Source: Silene conica
Taxonomy: Eukaryota; Streptophyta; Magnoliopsida; Caryophyllales; Caryophyllaceae
DNA: 64,000 nt
Direction: 5' to 3'
Assembly: GCA_029255685.2 (NCBI GenBank)
Contig: CM055317.2
Coordinates: 72,157,460 to 72,221,459, forward strand
The notes under the pieces are model-generated. The model was given only the letters and a program-made list of their open reading frames with translations, did no database searches and was not told the DNA's origin. A program made the position numbers and the translations under genes. Positions 1 to 8,967 of this stretch are shown here, one piece after another. How positions within the stretch are numbered: position 1 is the first letter of the stretch; each line of letters opens with the position of its first letter.

Positions 1-11
1 AATAATAATAA

Positions 12-1057
12 GGAAATATCACAAATAACTACCTAATAAATCTAAAATTTTACATCTTACTACCTAATATAATTAATTTTGCAACTAACTACCTAAAATC
101 ACACAATATTTATCAGTTTGCTACTTTTTTGACGGAAATCGAACTTAAGTTAGTTTTAAATGTTCGGGTAAAGTTAAATGACCATCTTACCCTTCCTTTA
201 ATAAACCTATTCCCTGTTAAAATTTTACTCATCCTTCTCCCTCCCTTGTAAACACGATAAAGTAATTATTCTCGCCGCTATTTTTATCCATCAAAACCTC
301 CATGAACATGTCTAATTTGCAGCACTAGAGGGAAGTAGCTATTGCATCTGTTTCGAATATGCGCCTATTTAAGTTTATGATTATATTGAAGTGAATTTTG
401 GATTATTAAAGTTTCAACCTTCTCGACAGCTTTGTATGTGACGGCATTGATGGTTGGTTTGCTCGGAAACTCAATCAAGGTATGACTGTTGTATGCTTAC
501 ATATTACTATGTTTTTAGAGGAAAATCTTGTTGTTCAGAACTTTAATTCCAGGAAGGCCTAAATATATTTTGAATTGGATTTATAGAGATGCATTAATTT
601 AATTGTACTTCGCTTTACTTGCTTTTCAACCTCGTTCTTTGTCCAGTATCAACTCTTGGTGATGTTTTGGACATGGTTACAGACAGGTGGGTCTCCTCCA
701 TAGTTTGTTCTTCTTCTTTTGATACGTAGTGAACATGACTGATTTTCTTTTGGTATTGAGTACATTACTTCAAAGACTTGTAGAAGTAGATAATAATTGT
801 GGCAATGGATGAAAGCAGAGAAGCCAAACTTATGATTTAATGGAGATGGGAGGGAGGGTAATTTAGGTATTAAATTAGGTTTTAAAGTTAAACGAGACGA
901 AATAAACTGATTTCCGTCATTTTTTAGCAGTTTCCGTCATTTTGGTAGTAATCGTGTTAGTTTTTATACTTATTAGGTTGTTATTTGAAAAATTGAACAT
1001 ATTAGGTAGTAAGATGTAAAATTTTAAATTTATTAGGTAGTAATATGCTAAATAGCC
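12..1057 (+). mobile_element. Mutator-like element (Pack-MULE) with captured host gene fragment
   Basis: Long imperfect terminal inverted repeats bound this element. The left end, from GGAAATATCACAAATAACTA, is matched in reverse by the right end, which finishes AATATGCTAAATAGCC. The two arms share the block ACCTAATAAATCTAAAATTT (right arm with T for C) and resemble each other for roughly 130 bp. TAATAATAA (9 bp) occurs on both sides (3-11 and 1058-1066); this fits the Mutator rule but is weak evidence because the site is an AAT microsatellite. No transposase is visible, so the element is non-autonomous. Its middle carries a phosphatidylinositol synthase fragment (428-686). The element sits in the AAT tract of a Harbinger element whose right end is at 1544. 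Superfamily is inferred from TIR length and TSD size. Confidence 0.75.
428..686 (+). pseudogene. PIS: captured fragment of phosphatidylinositol synthase (CDP-alcohol phosphatidyltransferase)
   Basis: Two exon pieces can be read. The first (428-479) encodes SFVCDGIDGWFARKLNQ and is followed by a GT donor at 480. The second (647-686) follows a CAG acceptor and encodes STLGDVLDMVTD; the split codon between them supplies V (phase 1). Joined, they match the CDP-alcohol phosphatidyltransferase signature DG-x2-AR-x8-G-x3-D-x3-D exactly. The local residues resemble plant PIS, which makes phosphatidylinositol from CDP-diacylglycerol and inositol at the ER. Only the catalytic motif is present; no start, stop or membrane segments are visible, so it cannot encode an enzyme. 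The retained intron shows that genomic DNA, not a processed transcript, was captured. Confidence 0.8.
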
Positions 1058-1093
<36 letters not shown>

Positions 1094-1206
1094 GAAGAAG
1101 AAGAACAACAATAATAACAACAATAATAACAATAATAATAATTCATGTAATTTTTCATTTATTTTTAATAAAAGTTCCCGGTTATTATATATAAAAAAAA
1201 AATAAC

Positions 1207-1241
<35 letters not shown>
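1058..1241. repeat. two AAT/TAA microsatellite tracts
   Basis: TAA/AAT triplets run from about 1058 to 1140, with AAG and AAC interruptions, and again from about 1200 to 1241. The tracts lie inside the Harbinger element that ends at 1544. The Pack-MULE inserted at the left edge of the first tract. Confidence 0.85.
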
Positions 1242-1242
<1 letters not shown>

Positions 1243-1544
1243 TAACTTAAATTAAAATAAAGTTAATGAAGTTCGGATTTTATAAGTTCAGTTCAGATTC
1301 TATAAGTTAAGTTCAGTTCAGATCCTATAAGTTCAGTTAAGTTCAGTTCCTATAAGTTCAGTTCAGTTCCTATAAGTTCAGTTCAGTTCCTATAAGTTCA
1401 GTTCAGTTCAGTTCTTATAAGTTCAGTTCAGTTCAGTTCCTATAAGTTCAGTTCAGTTCCTATAAGTTCAGTTCAGTTCAGTTCAGATCCTATAAGTTCA
1501 GTTCAGTTCAGTTCAGCTAAGTTTCAGTCCAAAAGAACAGGGCC
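1242..1544. mobile_element. right end of a PIF/Harbinger element with CCTATAAGTTCAG minisatellite
   Basis: The block from 1242 matches the right part of the complete element at 50551-51804: ATTAACTTAAATTAA, then about 230 bp of TATAAGTTCAGTTCAGTTC units, then the terminal GTCCAAAAGAACAGGGCC. A TAA trinucleotide follows (1545-1547), which fits a Harbinger TTA/TAA target site. The left terminus and any transposase lie upstream of the window. Confidence 0.7.
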
Positions 1545-1974
1545 TAAGTGTAGAAAGTTAGACATGGTTGTTTAGGTGTTGGACGCGTTTCGGCGTGTGC
1601 CCGTGGAGTGTCGATGTCGGACACGGTACGGCTCATTAGGAGAAGTGTCTGTGCTACCTAGGTGATGACCTTAATTAATTACGTTCTTAATTAATTACGT
1701 AGCCGTTATTTTAGAAAAGAGTAGAGATAGTGGATGAGTGAGTAGTTTTTTGTTTTACGTATTTACTGTGTACATAATACGTATTTATACGGTCGATTGA
1801 TATGAGCGCGACACGTCACCTTTTTACTCTAAAATAGCGGTTACCGGCTGTTGCTTTAATATATTAAATGATTGCATTTACATTATTTCATTTATATTAT
1901 TGTCCATTAGTGTTAATCTTATAATGAGTAGCTAAATTCTCTAGTCTAGGGACTAGGGGAGACATGTAATAAAA
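1545..1974. other. intergenic, no gene recognised
   Basis: No reading frame or repeat boundary that I could support is visible here. Confidence 0.5.
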
Positions 1975-3420
1975 AGCGGGCCTCCGGGGTTTCGGAACTA
2001 AAATATCCGAAAATTGCATGGATGGTTACTCGTGTCAGATAAAGTGGACACAATTTTTTTCAAACACACCGGGGACATTTGAGGTTGCCGATATATGCTA
2101 TAAAGTAGTTTCGACAGAAAATCAGATAATTGTGTAAAAGTGATGTATAATTGTTTTTTTGGTATGAAATCGAATAAGATAACTCATGATGCAACCCCGG
2201 CCATGTGGTAGAAAAACCGGCTGAAAAATGAAGGAGACCTGTGACGACCGCTCAAACGGCTCAAATTAAAGTGTATTATACGCGATTTTTTGGCCTCTTT
2301 GAATCCCAGAACAAAAATGTCCGAAAATCGCAGGGATGGTTACTCGAGCCAGATAAAGCGGACACACAAATTTTCAAAAATAACGGAGGACATTTGATGT
2401 TGCCAATATGCTATAAACTAGTTTCAGCCGAAAATCGGATAAACGTGTAAAACTGATGTATAGTTCTTTTTTGGAAATGAATTCGAATAAGATACCTTTT
2501 TATGCGACCTGGGGGTCTCGAACACGTGGTAACAGGCTGAAAAATAAAGGTGGCCCGCTACGACCACTCAAACGTCTTAATATATAATACAGTGTTTTTA
2601 AACTCATAGGGTCCCGAAACAAAAATGTCTGAAAATCATACGGATGGTTACTCGAGTCAGCTAAAGTGCACCCAAAAAAAAATGGAGGACATTTGAGGTT
2701 GCCAATATGCTATAAAGAAAATCAGATAATTGTGTAAAAGCGGCGTATAATTGTTTTTTGGTATGAAATGAAATAAGATAACTCATGATACGAGTTCAGG
2801 CACGTTGTAGGAAAACCGATTTTTTGGCCTCTAGGTTCCAAAACAAAATGTCTGAAAAGCGCACGGATGATTAATCCAGTTAGATAAAGTAGGCAAAAAA
2901 ATTACAGAAATAATGAAGGACATTTGAGGTTGCTGATATACTATAAACCACTTTTGGCTTAAAATCGAATAATTGCGTAAAAGTATTGTATAATGTTTTT
3001 TGGGTATGAACTTTATAATAACGGTTCTTGGGATTTCAAGGTCTCGGAATAAAAATGTCCGTAAATTAAAAAGACGATTCCTCGAGTCAGATAAATCAGC
3101 CACACAAAAATTGTGAAGAAAAAAAGAACGCTTGAGAATGTCGGTATGCAATAAATTATTTTTTGGATTGTATCTCTTAAAAATAGAGAAATATTTCTTT
3201 TGTAAAGCTAAAAATCGAATATCATAACTGATGAAGCGACCCCTAACACGTGGTATTAATCAAGAGCAAAAGAAACATGTCCTGTTACACCCCAAAGAAA
3301 CATGTCCTTTACAAGGTTTTAGGGATTTCATGGTTCTGAAAAAAACCGACCGTAAATCATACAAGTGGTTCTTTGGATCATAATGACAAATTTCAAGAAT
3401 ACCGCGTGCATTTTTCGTTT
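1975..3420. repeat. diverged ~310-bp tandem repeat, about six copies
   Basis: A core reading roughly AAATGTCCGAAAATCGCACG, then GGATGGTTACTCGAGTCAGA and a GGACATTTGAGGTTGCC block, recurs. The GATGGTTACT landmark lies at about 2021, 2335, 2643, 2866 (GATGATTAAT), 3073 (GACGATTCCT) and 3360 (weak). Spacing is about 310 bp for the first copies and shorter where copies carry deletions. Small frames inside the copies look accidental. The repeat family is not known to me. Confidence 0.75.
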
Positions 3421-3616
3421 TTTATTACAAAACGTCTTGCTTATGACAGAACATTATCGGTCAAAAACTAAAGATGGAGGATACACCCTCACAATAAGTC
3501 AAGTGAAAGGCCAAGTGGGGAAAGGGGAAATAGAGAACCTTATGCCTTATGGTAGTGCCATAACTGCACCAAAAGGATTATACAAGCAGATGTATAATAG
3601 CATCGTACAACTATGA
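3365..3616 (+). other. unassigned short open frame at the repeat edge
   Basis: An 83-codon frame whose C-terminal half, ending in IENLMPYGSAITAPKG then LYKQMYNSIVQL, is less repetitive than the tandem array it overlaps. I do not recognise a family. It could be a captured terminal exon or chance. Confidence 0.12.
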
Positions 3617-4203
3617 TGTATTTTTTTGAGATTATGTGTATATTTGTTGAGCTTTCAATCTATTTTGAGTTATATTTTAGTTTTTTTATATTAAAATTAA
3701 AATATAGTTTAATTATATGTATTGTGTTTTAGTTGTATAATAATTTTCGATTCTTAATATTTTCTCAAGTAGTTCATAAATTTTACCATATAGCACATAT
3801 TCTTTCTAATAAAACTCGATTTTTTTATTAAAAAGCTCAAAATATGTACGGAAAATTGTATACCTCTAGTGATATAATTCGCTTATTGCCACAACTGTCA
3901 TTTGCATACTGCGAGAGACATCATTCATCACATCTTCAAGATAATACGAGTATTCGAGAGCATTTGTACTTTACTTAAGACCCATTTTATTTTAGTATTT
4001 TACCCGGCAATTTCATACATTGTCTAGACTTCATAAGTTTGATGATCTCTGAGTCAGTCGTCTCTAAAATATTCCCCAAAACCCACAAAAACCATTAAAC
4101 TAGTCAACAACAACAACCCAACACACATTTCCACATTTCCACATTTCTCCTTGTCTTTTTACAAAAACACATCCAAATCCACAGGATTTCACAATCCTTG
4201 GAG
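3617..4203. other. intergenic, upstream region of the F-box gene
   Basis: AT-rich sequence without a gene. Any promoter of the F-box gene would be here, but I could not pick a TATA box with confidence. Confidence 0.4.
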
Positions 4204-6453
4204 ATGAATGAAAAAAGCAACAAAAAAGGTTTAAACATATTAGATTTACCAGAAGGATGTTTATCACACATACTTTCACTAACTTCACCACTCTATATTC
4301 TTCGATGTTCTCTTGTTTGTAAACTTTTTTACTCTTTATCTAAATCCAATTTTGTTTGGGATAAATTCTTACCCTCCTATCTTCATCATTCCTTCATCCA
4401 ACGCTCCTTCTCTTTTTCTGATAAAAAACATCTTGTTCTTTATCTTTGCCGTTCTTCTATCCTCTTACAGGAGGGTACTAAGGTCATTTTCTTCATCAAC
4501 TTTTCATTTTGTATTTCTGAGCTTTATTGTTTTTTGATTATCTATAATGGGTTGGTGAATGATTTTTGAACTATGTGATTATTGGTGATTTTTTTATTGT
4601 TTTTTATTAGGGTTTAATTTGATTAAAAGTGTAATTTTTGTTTACCATGTTTTGAGCTTTTTTTCCGGGATTTATTGTTTTTTCATTTTCTATAATGGGT
4701 TTTTGGTTGATTGTTGATTGTTGAATTTTGTATATTTGGCGATTGTTTTTATGTTGGGGTTTCTTATTCTTTGATTGATTGTTAGTCTTGTGTAAGGCGA
4801 TTTTACACGAATCCAAACACAGCCATATTAGTGGGAAAAGATATTGAAAGAACCCGTTTACAATAAACTTGTGTAAGGTCGCCGTAATGAAGTTCTCTTT
4901 AATTATTTGCATCGAGCTTAGATCTTTGGTTAACATAAAGGTCTTTACAATATTATATTTCACCAAATAGATGGAGGTAATATTTCTTCAAGGCTGCTAA
5001 ATTTTGAGGAAAAAGGATGAAATATATTGATAGGGAGTAGTATTAGGGTAACATTACCTAAGATTTTTCAAATCTAAAGTCTTAAAGTGTGCAACATCAG
5101 CTTTCCACCTAACTTTTATTATTTCTTTATTGTTCGGACTCACCCCAGACCCAACCTACCACTTTGTTAAGACGGCGGTAGATTATTGGTAGTTTTGAGT
5201 GAGTCTTATTTTAAGACTTGTTAAGGTCTTGTCTCAAAACTAGCAATAATCTTACCCTTAGTTAGGTTTAGCCTGATAATTGGATGTTCATGAAATGAAA
5301 TAGTAAGAATTATGGGCTATGGTGTACAAGAGTGAGTAGCAGCATGATTTCATCATGTATCAGAAGGCGGAAAGTTAATAATAGCTAGGTAGATTTATTT
5401 TCACTAGCAAGACTAGAGATTTCTCGGTGTGGTTCAAGCTGTGGCGGAGCTAGAAAAGAAGATTTGAGTTTGATGAGTTGAATATGCAATTACAAGTGGT
5501 TGTGCGTAGTATCCCCTGTACTCCACCCCTGGATTCGAGTTAGAATTGTTAAAACTTGTGAACTTGACAAACACTGCTGCATTTTTATAGCCAACGACTT
5601 ACTCCGTACTAAATAGTCGCCTAGCCGTATTCCTCTTTAACTCTTTGCATTTGTAGAGTGTTTCGTTAGACAAATGGACTGGGAAGAAATGCTACATGCT
5701 TGGTGCTCGTGAACTCGAAATATATGGCAGTGATTATCCTAGTTGTTGGAAGTGGAATCCCTTAACTGACGCTAGGTTTGCCTTATTTCCTTACCATTCC
5801 TTTGTTATGTTGCAATTGTCAGTTAGTCTCGTGTAAGACTGTTTTATGCATACATCGAGTCATTAGTCATACTATAAACCGAGGAATGTATAATAATCAG
5901 GGCACTGGTCTTTGTATGCATACAATGGTCTTGTAGTTTCCGTTTACAATTGTATACTGTAACTATTCTGTACATTATCTGTTGCATGTATAGGTTCCCG
6001 GAGGTGATAGAACTCTTAGGTGTGTCCCACCTTCAAATAACAGGGAAAATACGCACTCAATTGCTTTCTCCGAACACGACCTACCACGCGTATTTTTGTT
6101 TTAAGCTCAGATCATGGTCTCGTGGTTTTGATGTTTGCCCCGTCAAGGTTTCAGTCTCGATGATTGATCCTAAAGGTGCTTACCTCGCTGGTAGCTCTTC
6201 TAATGCCACCAGAACTTTCTATCTCAAGGCACAAGAGTTCGATACTTCAAGGTTAGATATCATAGACGATGAGGAAACATTCGTGGGTGGAAGGGACAAC
6301 GGTGAGAGATGGGTAAAGATCGACATGGGTAAATATTTCAACAGTTGTAACAACAATGTCGCTTGGTTGGAGATGATGTTAACGGGCCCCGACCTGGGAT
6401 TTATCAAGTCCGGCCTGATTGTCCATGGTATTGAACTCCTGCCCTTATGTTAA
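4204..6453 (+). CDS. F-box protein with PP2-B-type phloem lectin domain
   Basis: Three exons: 4204-4482, 5657-5775 and 5994-6453, with GT-AG introns in phase 0 and phase 2, giving 285 codons plus TAA. The start is the first ATG (MNEKSNKKGLN); upstream in-frame codons lack an ATG. Residues about 11-55 form an F-box (LDLPEGCLSHILS ... FVWDKFLPS), the part that in this family binds SKP1 in an SCF E3 ligase. Exon 2 encodes SLDKWTGKKCYMLGAREL and exon 3 starts FPEVIELLGVSHLQITGKI, both hallmarks of plant PHLOEM PROTEIN 2-B proteins; the remainder is the PP2 lectin-like domain ending in GLIVHGIELLPLC. Length and exon layout fit the family. Family membership is firm. Glycan specificity and targets cannot be read. 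The first intron is about 1.2 kb. Confidence 0.92.
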
Positions 6454-7728
6454 GATGGAGATTTTGTGCCATATGTTTGATATTAAAACCGTAACTTGGT
6501 GGGAAGTATGTGCTCCCTAACTCTTAACTAGGGATGCTTTAGCGGACTTTGTCGCTAGGAAGCATGGACTGAGATGATATTTCGCCATTGTGGGGTATTC
6601 ATTCCGATTCCATGGAGACAAGTTTCGAAAACTCTTTTACACAAAACTAATCAGTTGAGCTAGTCGATATTTGCTAGAAAACGTTGTCCAGAAGACTGAA
6701 TATATTTCTTACCTCATGATGGTAGACTTGGCCTTCGTTTATCAGAAGCGATCCATCGATCTACATTTGGAGCGACGGACAGATCAGTCTACGTCTCGTT
6801 TATCAAGATTTGTTTCATCAAATTGTTGCCTCTCCTTTATTTTGTCAAGGGATAGATACTTTACATTTGGTTCATAGTAACATTTGTATCATCAGTTTGA
6901 TTTTTTTTCATTCCTTTTTCTTTGTATACAGTTACAATTTCCAAAGGTTGTTTTGATGTTCTAGGTTTTTAATCTGCTACTCATGAATACCGCTCTTCAG
7001 TGACGTCCGCGTCAAAACTAGGTAGCGTGTGTTGTTTCGTCAAATTGCAGTTGTTGGCTTGTTGCTGTACACATCCCAATCTCCGGCTTTTTGAGCTTTG
7101 AACTCGGCTCGACTCATTATCACCCTCAATATCCTCAATATATCAAACTGACATATCTTAAATGAAATTAAGAATCTAGTCGCTCCATCACATGTCTCCA
7201 CTTACAATTTTCTATTCCATTAAATCCTGAATCCGCACCTAATCCTGTGATGAGATTCCTCAGTCCACACAGTTCGCCGAGCGGAAAAAACATCATTAAA
7301 ACATAATCTCGAATCAAATCACTGTAATTAATAATTGATCGCCTTCTAGAAGTCATTAAAAAATTTAAAATACACTAAAGACAGAATTAGTTCCACTTGC
7401 TTTTTCAATTAATTTGATTATTTTAATCTTTAATCCACCAACTATTAGCTTTCCTACACACAACATTAGTCACACTAATCAAACTTTGTCTTTTGTCTTT
7501 AACATAATCACAACTTAGATTCTCCCTTTACTCATCTCTCTATTTGTAATATTCATCATTAAAACTTTGCTTATTTCATCCTCAACTAAATTCCTTAATA
7601 TACACCCTACCTACATCACTAGTTCTCGAATTGTCGGAACGACTTTTCGACTGATCAGTAAGCTGTTTAAACAATGTTTTCGCGGTTGTTATGAGCATTT
7701 TTAGAGGTTTATGTTAGTCAAGCAGACT
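6454..7728. other. intergenic, no gene recognised
   Basis: The 3' flank of the F-box gene and 5' flank of the RING-H2 gene. Short open frames here lack family similarity that I recognise. No transposon boundary is clear. Confidence 0.4.
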
Positions 7729-7789
7729 CAGTGGCGGAGCCAGGATTTTATCGCTCATGCTAGCCCTGCCCTTCCTAGCTTCACCACTG
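7729..7789. mobile_element. 61-bp hAT-like end-to-end remnant
   Basis: Begins CAGTGGCGGAGCCAGG and ends AGCTTCACCACTG. These ends are imperfect inverted copies of each other and resemble the CAGxGGCGGA termini of hAT elements elsewhere in the window (39047, 40600). I found no 8-bp target duplication, so it may be a decayed or deleted copy. It ends 9 bp before the chosen RING-H2 start codon. Confidence 0.4.
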
Positions 7790-7798
7790 AAACGGAAA

Positions 7799-8248
7799 AT
7801 GGTGATGGAACTTGTAGTATCTTTGATATTACTATTTGTGGGTATTGCAGTTTTGGTTACAATTCATATGTGTATAGTAGGAAGGGCATTTAGCAGAGGG
7901 TTTGGGAGTGATGGGTTCCTACAAAGGGGAAGTATCCCAATCACTAAGGGCATAGGACTGAACCTACAAGACTTGAAAAAACTAGCTTGTTTCGAGTACG
8001 AAGACGGTGGTGAGAAAGGGGATGGTCCTAAAGATTGTGCTGTTTGTTTAGACAATTTTAAGGTAGGTGATAAGTGCAGAAGTTTGCCCAACTGTCATCA
8101 CTGCTTTCATGTTCACTGTGTTGATATGTGGCTGATCAAAGCACCTTTCTGCCCTTTGTGTCGCGCCAACGCAAAACCGGCGTGTAAGAATCGAGAATCT
8201 GTGATGGACGAACAAAGAATTACTCCGTCTATAGATGATTTGTTATGA
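7799..8248 (+). CDS. ATL-like RING-H2 E3 ubiquitin ligase, membrane anchored
   Basis: Intronless, 149 residues. Residues about 5-27 form a hydrophobic segment (LVVSLILLFVGIAVLV), the usual N-terminal anchor of ATL proteins. A basic stretch follows, then GIGLNLQDLKKLACFEYE, a diverged form of the ATL GLD motif. The RING-H2 is complete: C80-x2-C83-x15-C99-x-H101-x2-H104-x2-C107-x10-C118-x2-C121, with the expected W111. The residue before the third cysteine is N where ATLs usually have P. Such proteins pass ubiquitin from an E2 to substrates at membranes; the substrate here is unknown. I start at the MVMELV methionine because the frame also opens 14 codons earlier (7757) inside the hAT-like remnant, and those residues do not look like the family. 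Confidence 0.85.
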   Translation: MVMELVVSLILLFVGIAVLVTIHMCIVGRAFSRGFGSDGFLQRGSIPITKGIGLNLQDLKKLACFEYEDGGEKGDGPKDCAVCLDNFKVGDKCRSLPNCHHCFHVHCVDMWLIKAPFCPLCRANAKPACKNRESVMDEQRITPSIDDLL

Positions 8249-8967
8249 AATACTCAACGGAGTATATAAGTGTACATAGATAGCATTTCGATCAGATTTA
8301 TTTTTTCATTTTTTTTCATTGCTCATCAATTCAATTTAACTAGTTCCCCGTTCTATGAACCCGTGTTTGCTAAATGCTTTACCAGCATGCTTTTATACGA
8401 AATAGGATTGCAATGATATTCTCGGAGCCTCACAACAAAAAACAACTCGAACATGGAGCAAGTATTAGAACAAAACGCAGTCCCAGTGCACAACAGAGAC
8501 ACCATTGTTATCAAGTTCCGATCCAGTTTTGGGAAGAGGATCAATAATAATAGACTAAATTCGAGATTTCTAGCAGGTAGCAGGTTTGTATTAAAACGAC
8601 TGAATGCAGGCCTGTATCTAAGCATTCCTCGAAGGTTCACACGTTTCTGCAGTGAGAAGGCTTATTGACAGTGCAGGATGTAGGAAATGATGCCGATATT
8701 CCAATCAGGTGTGCGACTAACCACAAATCCAATTACGCAGATCAAAAGAGACTGCTCCAACCGTTTAAAACGTACACATTAGTTGACCCATGACTCCATT
8801 TGTCGAAGCAAGATTCGCAAACTGGAAGATAGTAATGAAAATACAGCAAAGAAAAAGGTTCAACACGGCTGTTTCATAGATGTCTACATGCAAGTATTCT
8901 ACTGTTACGGATCCTCACTACAAGAGTGACTCAGCACAAACGCAAATAACCATCAACCCTAATCAGC
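8249..8967. other. convergent 3' intergenic region
   Basis: Lies between the stop of the RING-H2 gene and the stop of the minus-strand DSS1 gene, so both 3' UTRs probably fall here. A 71-codon plus-strand frame at 8453-8668 has no family I recognise. Confidence 0.4.

Noticed and set aside
917-1132. Leucine-rich minus-strand frame at the left edge
   Set aside because: It is the AAT microsatellite read in reverse; low-complexity artefact.
5950-5993. In-frame ATG upstream of the third PP2-B exon, suggesting a separate small gene
   Set aside because: The upstream part is intron; a good acceptor (TATAG at 5989-5993) and family match put the exon start at 5994.
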